Shown here: positions 44,613 to 53,923 of the stretch, one piece after another
Layout of the letters: the number at the start of each line of letters is the position of its first letter
How positions within the stretch are numbered: the stretch's first letter is position 1
Assembly (NCBI RefSeq): GCF_009905545.1
Contig: NZ_JAAALB010000015.1
Coordinates: 62,001 to 126,000, forward strand
Length of the DNA stretch: 64,000 nt
Source: Cellulophaga sp. BC115SP
GTDB lineage: Bacteria; Bacteroidota; Bacteroidia; Cytophagales; Spirosomataceae
Direction: 5' to 3'
Notes under the pieces: generated by a model
Seen by the model: only the letters and a program-made list of their open reading frames with translations
What the model was told of the DNA's origin: nothing
Databases searched by the model: none
Translations under genes and position numbers: made by a program

Positions 44613-45872
44613 TTATGCCAATCTTACACGAACCGCATTGGCATGGGCACGTAAAGATTCGGCTTCGGCCATTTCAATAATGGTATTACCCAACTGTTGA
44701 ATGCCTTCTTTCGTAATTTTCTGAATCGTTATTTTTTTGACGAAGCTGTCCAAACTTACCCCTGAATAGGCTTTAGCAAAACCGTTGGTTGGCAAAGTAT
44801 GGTTGGTTCCTGAAGCATAATCTCCTGCTGATTCTGGTGTGTAATTTCCTAAGAAAATAGAACCTGCATTAAAGATTTGCTCAGATAATTCTTCTGCATT
44901 TTCGACAGACATAATCAAGTGCTCGGCAGCGTACTGGTTGAGCATATCAATCGCAATATCTTGATTTTCAACTAATACTGCTTGACTGTTTTCTAAAGCT
45001 TTAGCTGCAAACTCTGCACGAGGTAATACCGCCAATTGTTTTTCTAATTCTTGGTTTACAGCCTCTATTATTTCCTCTGAAGTGGATACCAACAAAACTT
45101 GTGAGTCGATACCATGCTCTGCTTGTGATAATAAATCAGCCGCTACAAAAGCAGGGTTAGCCGAATTGTCTGCCCAAACTGCTACCTCTGAGGGACCAGC
45201 AGGCATATCGATGGCTACACCTTCTTTGTTTACCAACATTTTGGCTGCGGTAACATATTGATTACCTGGTCCAAAAATTTTATAAACCTGAGGAATAGAT
45301 TCTGTTCCATAAGCCATAGCAGCAACTGCTTGCGCGCCACCAACTCGGAAGATTTTAGAAATACCGCAAAGTTTAGCCGCATACAAAATCGCAGGGTGAT
45401 CAGAAGGTGTACATAAGACTACTTCTTTGCAACCAGCTATTTGCGCAGGTACACCAAGCATCAACACCGTAGAAAATAATGGTGCTGTTCCTCCGGGAAT
45501 ATATACTCCAACTTTTTCGATACCAACCGACTTGCGCCAACAAGTAACACCAGTGGTAGTTTCGATTTTTTCAGGAGCTTGTTTCTGCGCTTCGTGGAAT
45601 TTATAAATATTTTGATACGCTGCATGAATAGCAGTTTTAAGCTCTTCGCTCAATAATCCTGCTGCTGCTTCTAATTTTGAAGCATCCATTTCAAGCGTTT
45701 CTAATGTTACTTTATCAAATTGTAATGCCAATTCAAAAAGTGCCTTGTCACCTTCCTTCTTTACTTTTTCAAGAATAGGGATGACTCTTTGTTCAATCAC
45801 TGACATATCCTGTACTGGGCGAGTAAGAATCGCTTGGTATTCGGATGGTGATGGATATTTTATAATTTTCAT
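44613..45872 (-). CDS. hisD: histidinol dehydrogenase
   Basis: A 419-residue zinc enzyme that oxidises histidinol to histidine with 2 NAD. The start at 45872 (MKIIKYPSPSEY) is preferred; the frame is open 12 codons further. Conserved blocks: EKVGVYIPGGTAPLFSTVLMLGVPA, GPGNQYVTAAKMLV, IDMPAGPSEVAVWAD, DLLSQAEHGIDSQVLLVS (with a zinc-site Gln-x-x-His), AEHLIMSVEN and the C-terminal LRAHANAVRVRL. Part of the leftward hisGDC group. Confidence 0.97.
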   Translation of the reverse strand: MKIIKYPSPSEYQAILTRPVQDMSVIEQRVIPILEKVKKEGDKALFELALQFDKVTLETLEMDASKLEAAAGLLSEELKTAIHAAYQNIYKFHEAQKQAPEKIETTTGVTCWRKSVGIEKVGVYIPGGTAPLFSTVLMLGVPAQIAGCKEVVLCTPSDHPAILYAAKLCGISKIFRVGGAQAVAAMAYGTESIPQVYKIFGPGNQYVTAAKMLVNKEGVAIDMPAGPSEVAVWADNSANPAFVAADLLSQAEHGIDSQVLLVSTSEEIIEAVNQELEKQLAVLPRAEFAAKALENSQAVLVENQDIAIDMLNQYAAEHLIMSVENAEELSEQIFNAGSIFLGNYTPESAGDYASGTNHTLPTNGFAKAYSGVSLDSFVKKITIQKITKEGIQQLGNTIIEMAEAESLRAHANAVRVRLA

Positions 45873-45979
45873 GCAAAAGGAATACTTTTTGCATTCAGCC
45901 TTTGGCATTCGGCTTGGGAAATTTTGAACCCATTGAGATTATTTTCAAATCTCGAAATGTCATTTGCTGAAAGCAATTA

Positions 45980-46840
45980 TTAAAAAATCATTTTCTCGAT
46001 TGGCAATACCAAAATCCCTTCAGCACCTGCATCACGAAGTTTTTCGATATTTTGCCAAAAATCCTGCTCCTCAATTACTGAATGCATCGACACCCAACCT
46101 TCGTCTGCTAATGGCAAAATTGAAGGGGCTTTCATACCTGGAAGCAATTGGCGAATCAAAGCAATATTTTCTTGTTTGGTATTTAGCACAACATATTTGC
46201 GGTTTTTAGCACGTTGTACTGAGTCTATTCTAAACAAGATTTGATTCAGAATGTTTTGTTTTTCTGGCGAAAGGTTTGGATAGCCGATCATAATGGCTTC
46301 CGAACGGAAAATAACTTCCACCTCTTTCAATCCATTACTCAACAAAGTACCTCCTGAGCTTACAATATCACAAACAGCATGTGCCAATCCAATACTTGGA
46401 GCGATTTCTACTGAACCAGATATTTCATGAATATGGGCAGTTACACCATTATCTTTCAAGAAGTTACCTAAAATCACTGGATAAGAAGTAGCAATACTTT
46501 TGCCTTCTAACTCTTTTACGCTGCCATAAGTTTCGCTGCGAGGAATTGCAATTGAAAGGCGACATTTTGAGAATCCAAGTAATTTAACTTCGTTTACATG
46601 CTTGCTTGTTTCGACATGAACGTTTTGTCCAACAATTCCGATATCCGCTACTCCATCTTCTACATAACCAGGAATATCGTCGTCTCTGAGAAACAAAAAT
46701 TCTGCGGGAAAGTTTGAAGATGTCGCTTTTAATTTACCAGCACCATTATCAAATTTGATTCCGCACTCCTTGAAAAGATTTAGTGAATCTTCACTAAGGC
46801 GACCCGATTTTTGGACCGCAATTCTTAATACTTCGTTCAT
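45980..46840 (-). CDS. hisG: ATP phosphoribosyltransferase, long form
   Basis: A 286-residue enzyme catalysing the first step of histidine synthesis. The start at 46840 is chosen because MNEVLRIAVQKSGRLSEDS matches the family start. The frame runs 55 codons further, but those residues look non-coding and contain the promoter (-7 at 46912-46919). The C-terminal extension (about 210-286) is the ACT-like regulatory domain of the long form, the site of histidine feedback in studied enzymes. First gene of hisGDC. Confidence 0.95.
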   Translation of the reverse strand: MNEVLRIAVQKSGRLSEDSLNLFKECGIKFDNGAGKLKATSSNFPAEFLFLRDDDIPGYVEDGVADIGIVGQNVHVETSKHVNEVKLLGFSKCRLSIAIPRSETYGSVKELEGKSIATSYPVILGNFLKDNGVTAHIHEISGSVEIAPSIGLAHAVCDIVSSGGTLLSNGLKEVEVIFRSEAIMIGYPNLSPEKQNILNQILFRIDSVQRAKNRKYVVLNTKQENIALIRQLLPGMKAPSILPLADEGWVSMHSVIEEQDFWQNIEKLRDAGAEGILVLPIEKMIF

Positions 46841-46911
46841 TTTCAGCATTTGAGGCTGTCCTAATAGATTGTTTTTTGGTACATACGGCGTACTCGGGAC
46901 AACTTCGGGTG

Positions 46912-46919
46912 CAAAATTA
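46912..46919 (-). promoter_or_regulatory. his operon -7 element (TAATTTTG)
   Basis: A full TAnnTTTG match on the minus strand lies 72 bp before the chosen hisG start. It supports that start over the longer frame. Confidence 0.5.
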
Positions 46920-47226
46920 CGGAATCGTACGTAGCTTTCGACCTGTTTTGGATAAATTATGGTAAAAAATATAGATGAGGGATCAGGTATTGAGGGATTA
47001 GGCACAAAGTGACTAGTTTATTTTGTCAAGAAATAGACAAACTTCAAAAGTTGAGCATTGCTGATTTCTGTGAATGTTATGGCTTTTTACAGATAGAAAA
47101 AATGGTTTTGACACCTCTCTTGACCATTTACTCACTGTAAGCCTCTATCCTTGTTCAACTTTGTGCCTTTTCTCTTTTTCTCCTAACTTTGAAAAATACT
47201 TTGTAACGCTACTTAATGATATGCTT

Positions 47227-49104
47227 ATGAGAAATTCACTTATCTACCTCTTTTGCTTTTTATCTTTTTTTGTAAAAGCACAATCAACCTATCAATACTC
47301 TGTTGCTCAGGATTCGGCGTATATTCGAAATAATTACGTCAAATCTGAATTCATGGTCAAAATGCGTGATGGTGTTCAGCTTTTCACACAGGTGTATGCA
47401 CCCAAAGACAAATCAAAGCTGCACCCTATTATCATGCAAAGAACACCCTATTCTTGCAATCCTTATGGTACTGACAAATACAAAAAGAGAATAGGACCTA
47501 ATCCGTTTATGATTCGTGAAAATTATATTGTGGTTTATCAAGATGTACGTGGTCGTTGGGCTTCGGAAGGAAAATTTATTGAAATGACGCCACATCTTGA
47601 TAAAAAATTGTCAGAGAAAGATATTGATGAATCCACGGATACGTATGATACCATCGACTGGTTAACCAAAAATATTCCAAGCAATAATGGCAAAGTTGGT
47701 CAATGGGGTATCTCCTACCCAGGCTTTTTTACTTCGGCTGGTTCGGTTTCGCAACATCCTGCCTTAAAGGCCTCCTCACCACAAGCGCCAATGGCAGATT
47801 TGTGGCGTGATGATGCCTTTCATTTAGGCGCTTTTATGCTGGGAGCTAATTTTGGTTTTTATAACTTTTTCCAAGCCCAAACACAACCGACTAAAAATCG
47901 TCCTGCACCCTATTTCTCGTTTGACAGTCCAGATGGTTATGATTTTTACCTGAAAATGGGTCCGACTCGTAATGCAGAAGATCAATATTACAAAAAGCGT
48001 AATGAGTACTTTCATGAAAATTTTGACCACCCTAATTTTGATGAGCATTGGCAAAAACGTAATATTTTGCCCCATTTACAGAATATCAAACATGCCGTAT
48101 TGGTAGTTGGAGGTTGGTATGATGAGCAAGATTTGTACGGAACATTCAAGACTTATCAAGCCATGGAGAAACAATCTCCTAACAATGATATTCGCTTTGT
48201 GGTGGGTCCTTGGGTTCATGGAGGATGGGCAGGTGCTTCAGGACAATCATTGGCAGATGTTGAATTTGGGTCAAAAACGTCTTTATATTATCAGGAAAAA
48301 ATTGAAAGCCCTTTCTTCAATCATTACCTTATAGACGAATCTTTACCTTTGAGTTTAGCTGAGGCTACATTGTTCGAAACAGGTAGTAATCAATGGAAAA
48401 GCTTTGATACATATCCTGCAAAAAATGCACAAGAAACGGTCTTGTATTTACAAAATGGTGGAAAATTAGGTTTTACGAAACCTCAAAACGAAAACGGCGT
48501 AACTAGCTATATATCTGACCCTAGTCGTCCTGTGCCATTTTCTGGAAAAATCAATGATGGCTTTTCTGCTGAATACATGGTGGAAGACCAACGATTTGCC
48601 TATCAGCGTCCAGATGTGATTAGTTTTGAAACCGATACGCTCAAAGACGATTTGACAATGGTGGGTAATATCCTAGCAAATCTGAAGGTTTCAACATCAG
48701 GAACTGATGCCGACTGGGTAGTTAAAGTTATTGACGTATATCCAAACGATACACCCAATGACCCAGCGCATCCTGATGTGGTATATGGTGGTTACCAACA
48801 ACTGATTCGTAGTGAGATTATTAGAGGAAAGTATCGCAACGACTTTACAAAACCAGAAGCATTTGTCCCAGGTAAACCAACGGAAGTAAAATTAGAGCTT
48901 CAAGATGTATTACATACGTTCAAAAAGGGTCATAAAATAATGGTGCAAATTCAGAGTTCATGTTTTCCTTGGGCTGATAGAAATCCTCAGAAATTTATAA
49001 ATATTTTCGAAGCAAAAGAAAGTGATTATCAAAAAGCCACACAAAAAGTGTATCACCAAAAAGCTTATCCTTCATTTATAACTTTTGGTGTTTTGAAGAA
49101 TTAA
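47227..49104 (+). CDS. CocE/NonD family secreted serine hydrolase (copy 1)
   Basis: A 625-residue secreted alpha/beta hydrolase of the X-Pro dipeptidyl-peptidase (S15)/CocE family. Start 47227 (or the ATG at 47221) is chosen because the signal peptide starts there (MRNSLIYLFCFLSFFVKAQS); the open frame runs 50 codons further upstream without family features. The catalytic Ser is in WGISYPGF (G-x-S-Y-P-G). VVYQDVRGRWASEG and WPPH-like VVGPWVHGGW (catalytic His region) also fit. The C-terminal half is a jelly-roll. A paralogue follows at 49315. Confidence 0.92.
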   Translation: MRNSLIYLFCFLSFFVKAQSTYQYSVAQDSAYIRNNYVKSEFMVKMRDGVQLFTQVYAPKDKSKLHPIIMQRTPYSCNPYGTDKYKKRIGPNPFMIRENYIVVYQDVRGRWASEGKFIEMTPHLDKKLSEKDIDESTDTYDTIDWLTKNIPSNNGKVGQWGISYPGFFTSAGSVSQHPALKASSPQAPMADLWRDDAFHLGAFMLGANFGFYNFFQAQTQPTKNRPAPYFSFDSPDGYDFYLKMGPTRNAEDQYYKKRNEYFHENFDHPNFDEHWQKRNILPHLQNIKHAVLVVGGWYDEQDLYGTFKTYQAMEKQSPNNDIRFVVGPWVHGGWAGASGQSLADVEFGSKTSLYYQEKIESPFFNHYLIDESLPLSLAEATLFETGSNQWKSFDTYPAKNAQETVLYLQNGGKLGFTKPQNENGVTSYISDPSRPVPFSGKINDGFSAEYMVEDQRFAYQRPDVISFETDTLKDDLTMVGNILANLKVSTSGTDADWVVKVIDVYPNDTPNDPAHPDVVYGGYQQLIRSEIIRGKYRNDFTKPEAFVPGKPTEVKLELQDVLHTFKKGHKIMVQIQSSCFPWADRNPQKFINIFEAKESDYQKATQKVYHQKAYPSFITFGVLKN

Positions 49105-49131
49105 AAACCCATCTCTAATATGGATTATGCT

Positions 49132-49193
49132 AAGCGTCACAAGCTGGTCTAAACTTCCAATATGGATTTTATACCAATTTGTGACGCTTTTTT
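49132..49193 (+). terminator. terminator after first CocE gene
   Basis: An 11-bp perfect stem AAGCGTCACAA / TTGTGACGCTT with a 36-nt loop, then TTTT. An AATATGGATT repeat occurs before the stem (49118) and again inside the loop (49159). Confidence 0.7.
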
Positions 49194-49314
49194 ATTTGAT
49201 TGTTAATCTATCATTCAAGCTTATTTCAGCTAAAAAACACATTGTCTTCTCATGAAAACCGATTCTTTGTTTTAATTTTAACAAAAAACAAATCTGAATC
49301 AACACTCCTAAAGC

Positions 49315-51201
49315 ATGAAAAAACTCTTCCTTTTATTGAGCTTGTTGGTAGGTATGACTAAAATTTCAGCACAATCATTGTCCGTTGCTCAACAAGACTC
49401 GGCTTTTGTGCGTGAAAACTATGTGAAATACCAATACCAAATCTCCATGCGTGATGGCGTTAAGCTTTTCACCAATGTATATGTTCCCAAAGATGCTTCT
49501 GCAAACAATAAGTATCCTATCGTCATGCAACGTACTTGTTATGATGTAGCTCCTTACGGCAAAGATGACTATCCACAAATGCTATATTATTCTCGCCACA
49601 TGATGCGTGAAAAATTCATTTTTGTAGAGCAAGATGTACGTGGTCGTTGGATGTCAGAGGGGACTTGGACCAATATGACACCTCATATTGCCAACAAAAA
49701 AGCCAAAACAGACGTAGATGAGGCTTCGGATACCTATGATACGATTGATTGGTTGGTCAAGAATATTCCTAACAACAATGGTCGTGTAGGGCAATATGGT
49801 ATCTCCTACCCAGGTTTTTACACTATTGCAGGTGCTCTTTGTGGTCACCCAGCGCTTAAGGCTTCTTCACCACAAGCGCCAGTTTCAGATTTCTTCTTTG
49901 ATGATTTCCATCACAACGGGGCATTTACGATTGGTTATGGATTGACGTTCCCTGTGTTTGGTGTTCAGCATCCAAAACCAACCACCGAATCTTGGTACGA
50001 TAATTTGTTTCCAAAAAGAAATACACAGGACGGATTTGATTGGTACAGAACTCAAACACCTTTAAAAAATCTTGGGGCAAATTACAAGGATAACTTTTTC
50101 TGGCAAGAGCACGTAGACCATCCAAACTATGATGAGTTTTGGCAAAAGCGTAGTATCATTCCTCATCTGAAAAACATCAAAAACGCTCCTGCGATCATGG
50201 TTGTTGGTGGCTGGTATGATGCTGAAGATTTGTACGGACCTTTGACAATTTATAAAAACGTAGAAAAAAACAACCAGAACATCTACAATACCATCGTAAT
50301 GGGTCCATTCGGACATGGTGATTGGGCTAGAGAAAGAGGTCATCACATGCACTCAAATGTATATTTTGGGGATAGTGTAGCTACATTTTTCCAAAGAAAT
50401 ATTGAGTTGAAATTCTTCAAGCATTTCTTGAAAGGTGCAGGCGATGGTAAATCAGATTTGCCAGAAGCGTATTTGTTTGACACGGGTAAAAAACAATGGC
50501 AAGAATTTAAAGAATGGCCTGCAAAAACAGCTCAGAAAGTGAATTTCTACTTGAGTAATTCTGGAAAACTGACTGACAAAATCACTTCAGACGGGTATTC
50601 TGAATTTGTGTCTGACCCAAATAAACCTGTGCCATACACAGAAGACAACAAGCAACTTTTTGGTTTTACCCCGCGTGCGTACATGAGCGAAGACCAACGT
50701 TTTGCAGGTCGTAGAACAGACGTATTGACTTTTGAAACAGATATTTTGACAGAAGATGTTACATTAGGTGGCGAGATTTTAGCAAAACTCAAAGTGGCCA
50801 CAACTGGCACGGATGCTGACTGGTTTGTGAAGTTGGTGGATGTATATCCTGGCGATGAGCAGAATACGCCATTTACTCCTAAACATATTACTCTGGCAGG
50901 CTACCAACAAATGGTGAGAAGTGAGATTATGCGTAGCCGTTTCAGAAATAGTTTCTCAAAACCAGAGCCATTAGTTCCTAACCAAATTACTGATGTGACT
51001 TTCCGTTTGCAAGATGTATTGCATACTTTCAAAAAAGGTCATAAAATCATGATTCAGGTACAATCTACAGTTTTCCCTTTGTTTGATATTAATCCTCAAA
51101 AATTCGTTGACAATATCTACAAAGCAGATGCTTCAGATTTTATCAAAGCTACTCACAAAGTGTACAACAGCAGTGCGATAGAAGTTGAGATATTGAAGTA
51201 A
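49315..51201 (+). CDS. CocE/NonD family secreted serine hydrolase (copy 2)
   Basis: A 628-residue tandem paralogue of the gene at 47227. Signal peptide ends KISAQS. The same blocks are present in the same order: YQISMRDGVKLFTNVYVPKD, FVEQDVRGRWMSEG, YDTIDWLVKNIPNNNGRVGQYGISYPGF (catalytic Ser), DEFWQKRSIIPHLKNIK, VVGGWYDAEDLYG (Asp region), GPFGHGDWAR (His region), and the C-terminal FRLQDVLHTFKKGHKIMIQVQS. Substrates unknown; peptides with Pro or esters are typical. Confidence 0.92.
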   Translation: MKKLFLLLSLLVGMTKISAQSLSVAQQDSAFVRENYVKYQYQISMRDGVKLFTNVYVPKDASANNKYPIVMQRTCYDVAPYGKDDYPQMLYYSRHMMREKFIFVEQDVRGRWMSEGTWTNMTPHIANKKAKTDVDEASDTYDTIDWLVKNIPNNNGRVGQYGISYPGFYTIAGALCGHPALKASSPQAPVSDFFFDDFHHNGAFTIGYGLTFPVFGVQHPKPTTESWYDNLFPKRNTQDGFDWYRTQTPLKNLGANYKDNFFWQEHVDHPNYDEFWQKRSIIPHLKNIKNAPAIMVVGGWYDAEDLYGPLTIYKNVEKNNQNIYNTIVMGPFGHGDWARERGHHMHSNVYFGDSVATFFQRNIELKFFKHFLKGAGDGKSDLPEAYLFDTGKKQWQEFKEWPAKTAQKVNFYLSNSGKLTDKITSDGYSEFVSDPNKPVPYTEDNKQLFGFTPRAYMSEDQRFAGRRTDVLTFETDILTEDVTLGGEILAKLKVATTGTDADWFVKLVDVYPGDEQNTPFTPKHITLAGYQQMVRSEIMRSRFRNSFSKPEPLVPNQITDVTFRLQDVLHTFKKGHKIMIQVQSTVFPLFDINPQKFVDNIYKADASDFIKATHKVYNSSAIEVEILK

Positions 51202-51203
51202 TA

Positions 51204-51370
51204 ATGTTGAATTTTGAGTCGTGAATTAGTGGTGCTTAAAGTATTATGAGAAGCCATCTATTTCAGATAGCGGATTGGGGATTGCGGAAGTGTAACATAT
51301 TTTTTTGAATCCTATTTTGTATTTAATAAAGGCATATTTCCGAAATCAGAAATCCCCAATCCACAATTGT
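51204..51370. repeat. imperfect palindrome and word repeats after second CocE gene
   Basis: GGATTGGGGATT (51272-51283) pairs exactly with AATCCCCAATCC (51351-51362), and CGGAA (51285-51289) with TTCCG (51338-51342). The right arm (TTTCCGAAATCAGAAATCCCCAATCC) recurs with two or three changes near 53866-53895. TGAATTTTGAGTCGTGAATT near 51205 has a counterpart near 53693. This is a dispersed intergenic repeat type. Confidence 0.6.
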
Positions 51371-51400
51371 ATCATAGCTCTCAATTTAGCATTTATTTTT

Positions 51401-51426
51401 ACAGAGGAGACTCCACTCTCCTCTGT
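51401..51426 (+). promoter_or_regulatory. 10-bp hairpin in front of dacB
   Basis: A perfect 10-bp stem ACAGAGGAGA / TCTCCTCTGT with a 6-nt loop ends 30 bp before the dacB start. It lacks a T-run, so it is more likely a leader structure or protein site than a terminator. Confidence 0.5.
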
Positions 51427-51456
51427 GATTACTTGAACCACCCTTACCCTTGATTT

Positions 51457-52935
51457 ATGAAACTACTTGCCTTACTACTAACTCATTGGTTATTACCTTT
51501 ACAAAGCTCTGATAGTCTAACGCTCAAATGGCAAACCCAAGTCAATCGCAGATTGGATAGTTTGAGTAACTCCCCTTTTTTACAGACAGGTATGGTTGGA
51601 ATGAGTGTAAAATCTGCCAAAACGGGGAAAAACGTTATTTCTTTTCAAGCTAAAAAAAGCCTTGCTCCTGCCTCCACGATGAAGTTGCTTTCTACAGCAA
51701 CTGCCTTAATGACTTTGGGTGATTCTTTTATGTACCAAACCACCTTGGAATATAGTGGAAGTATTGTCGACAGTGTACTGAATGGCAACGTCTACATCAA
51801 AGGCAATGGCGACCCTTCACTGGGTAGTTGGAGATTCAAAAATCAGCCAGATTACAAACAACTATTAGATGCATGGGCAAGTAAAGTAAAAGCTTTGGGT
51901 ATCAAAAAAATCAATGGCAGAATCATGGGAGATGCGAGTTTCTTCAACGCCAACGTGATTCCTAGCACTTGGATTTGGGGCGATATGGGTAATTATTATG
52001 GTGCAGGCTGTTATGGATTGAATATCAATGAAAACCTATTTTGGGTGACCTTTCAACCAAAAGGTTATATGGAATCGGCAGGATTCGTCAAAACTGCCCC
52101 TGATTTACCTTATTTAACCAAAATCAACAAAGTCCTAACAGACCGAGCTGGTACGGGCGACCAAGTCATGATTTATTCTACGCCCTATCAAGATGCGGTA
52201 TTGATGGAAGGTTTTGTGCCTCAAGGCAACAGTTTTTCAGTAAAAGGATCTATTCCTGACCCTGCCTTTTATATGGCTTTTGCATTGGGCAAAAAATGTG
52301 AGGAGTTGGGTATTCAAATTCAGGAAGGACCAACCTCTACATTGGAATTAGACAAACGTTATTTAACACATAGCAAACCCAATGGTACGATGACTATTGC
52401 TACACAAAACTCTCCTAGTTTAAAAGAATTAGTGAAAGCTTGTAATTATCAAAGCATCAACCTGTATGCTGAGGCTTTTTTGAAAACACCTTCGGTTCTG
52501 CTCAATATGGGAAATGGCACGAGCGATGCGGTAAAAGGTTTTGAACAAATTTGGCGAGCCAAAGGGTTGAATATGCAAGGATTGAAAATGAAAGATGGCA
52601 GTGGCTTATCTCCAAGCAATGCCGTTACTACCGATATTATGACCGATGTTCTGTCAATTATGACTACCGAAAAAAGCTTCAATTCTTATTATGAGTCTAT
52701 TCCAGTAGTTGGGGTATCGGGCACGGTTGCCAACCTTGCCAAGAAAAGTAAAGCTGCTGGAAATATCCATGCCAAAAGTGGTTCTATTGAAGGCGTAAGA
52801 GCGTATGGAGGCTATTTTACGGCTTCTAATGGTGAGTTGTACTGTTTTTCTATCATCTTTAATAAATATGATTCTAACTATGGCAACGCTACCAAGGAGC
52901 TAGAAAAACTCATGATTATGTTGACCGACCTATAA
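51457..52935 (+). CDS. dacB: D-alanyl-D-alanine carboxypeptidase/endopeptidase, PBP4 type
   Basis: A 492-residue periplasmic penicillin-binding protein that trims peptidoglycan cross-links. The acyl-enzyme Ser is in LAPASTMKLLSTATAL (S-x-x-K), the SxN motif is Y-Q-S-I-N-L, and the third motif is HAKSGSIEGVRAYGG, a KSG variant of the usual KTG. The inserted domain between motifs 1 and 2 is the PBP4-type insertion. The signal peptide is short (MKLLALLLTHWLLPLQS). Single gene with a bidirectional terminator behind it. Confidence 0.94.
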   Translation: MKLLALLLTHWLLPLQSSDSLTLKWQTQVNRRLDSLSNSPFLQTGMVGMSVKSAKTGKNVISFQAKKSLAPASTMKLLSTATALMTLGDSFMYQTTLEYSGSIVDSVLNGNVYIKGNGDPSLGSWRFKNQPDYKQLLDAWASKVKALGIKKINGRIMGDASFFNANVIPSTWIWGDMGNYYGAGCYGLNINENLFWVTFQPKGYMESAGFVKTAPDLPYLTKINKVLTDRAGTGDQVMIYSTPYQDAVLMEGFVPQGNSFSVKGSIPDPAFYMAFALGKKCEELGIQIQEGPTSTLELDKRYLTHSKPNGTMTIATQNSPSLKELVKACNYQSINLYAEAFLKTPSVLLNMGNGTSDAVKGFEQIWRAKGLNMQGLKMKDGSGLSPSNAVTTDIMTDVLSIMTTEKSFNSYYESIPVVGVSGTVANLAKKSKAAGNIHAKSGSIEGVRAYGGYFTASNGELYCFSIIFNKYDSNYGNATKELEKLMIMLTDL

Positions 52936-52938
52936 AAG

Positions 52939-52978
52939 AAAAAGTTTGTGCCAGAGACATTGCTCGCACAAACTTTTT
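52939..52978. terminator. bidirectional terminator after dacB
   Basis: A 13-bp stem AAAAAGTTTGTGC / GCACAAACTTTTT with a 14-nt loop and T-tracts on both strands, between the convergent dacB and DUF2490 genes. Confidence 0.9.
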
Positions 52979-53001
52979 GCTAATCACGTATAGTCCGTTT
53001 A

Positions 53002-53655
53002 CTACAATTTTAACTTGTAAGTTAACCCAATGGTATAAACATCGAGGTCGGTAGGCACGAGAGCATAGTCTCTAAAAAATGTGAGTCCCACACTATTGCG
53101 TTTGTTTATGGTATAATCAACGCCTGCCTTATATCTTATTTGGTCAAAGTCCTCTCCAATTTTGTAAAAAAAGTCTGCCGAAATAGACGGTGTAAACCTT
53201 GTTTTATTTGGATAGGCTAACTCAATTTTGTTTCTTAAATAACTCTTTGTTTCTTCCAACCCTGTATCTGTATCCTTAAATTGGTCTTGATAACGAAGTC
53301 GGTAACTCAATTTGAAAATGGAGATTTTTCTATCATAATCAATATTGGCATAAAACCGATGAAAAGGTTTATAGATATAGGCATCTTCGCTTTTATCCCA
53401 TTTTTGTCTTTTCGAAAATCGATAATAAGCCGAAACCTCCCAGTGTTTATTGATTTTATATCCTAATCCAAACTCTCCTACGTAAGAACCAACCGCTGTA
53501 AAATTATCCGTTGTTCGAACCTGTAAATTGGCATTCAAACTAATATGTTTATTTAGCTTTTTCTCTAATGACACTCCCGTCCACGAACGAATATCTGTTT
53601 CCTGCCCCAACATCTTTCCAGATATAAGAAGCAAGAGTAAAAGGATTTTTTTCAT
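53002..53655 (-). CDS. DUF2490 outer-membrane protein
   Basis: A 217-residue secreted protein (signal peptide ending MLGQE) matching DUF2490. RSWTGVSLEKKLNKHISLNANLQVR, LGYKINKHWEVSAYYRFSKR and a Y-rich barrel pattern (YRLRYQDQF, FTPSISADFFYKIG) end in YTIGLTYKLKL with an aromatic C-terminal strand. Function unknown. It lies downstream of the DUF4956-VTC genes with a 268-bp gap and may belong to that locus. Confidence 0.88.
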   Translation of the reverse strand: MKKILLLLLLISGKMLGQETDIRSWTGVSLEKKLNKHISLNANLQVRTTDNFTAVGSYVGEFGLGYKINKHWEVSAYYRFSKRQKWDKSEDAYIYKPFHRFYANIDYDRKISIFKLSYRLRYQDQFKDTDTGLEETKSYLRNKIELAYPNKTRFTPSISADFFYKIGEDFDQIRYKAGVDYTINKRNSVGLTFFRDYALVPTDLDVYTIGLTYKLKL

Positions 53656-53923
53656 ATTAAACTTATATGTGGTTGGATGATTAGGTGATAATGCTGAATT
53701 ATGAATTGTGAATGTATATTTTCTGCTATTAGGAATTTATATTCAACATCGATAAAATCTTATTCTGCATGATTGTTTACCTATTTTTGAATCATTAACA
53801 ATGAAATACCAATGATTTGCCCCGTATTTTGAAGCTTAATTCGTAAACAAAGGTATTTTTCAATATTTCCGAAATCAGAAATCCCAAATCCGCAATAGCT
53901 CGAAATCCGTCGTGCAGTCCTCG
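53656..53923. repeat. spacer with dispersed word repeat
   Basis: This 268-bp spacer contains TTTCCGAAATCAGAAATCCC and AAATCCGCAATAG (about 53866-53898), a one-armed copy of the repeat at 51338-51367, and TGAATTATGAATTGTGAATG near 53693. No terminator or gene is seen. Confidence 0.5.

Noticed and set aside
49118-49168. AATATGGATT direct repeat as an attachment site
   Set aside because: Only 10 bp, no integrase or tRNA end nearby; it is split between the stem edge and the loop of a terminator.
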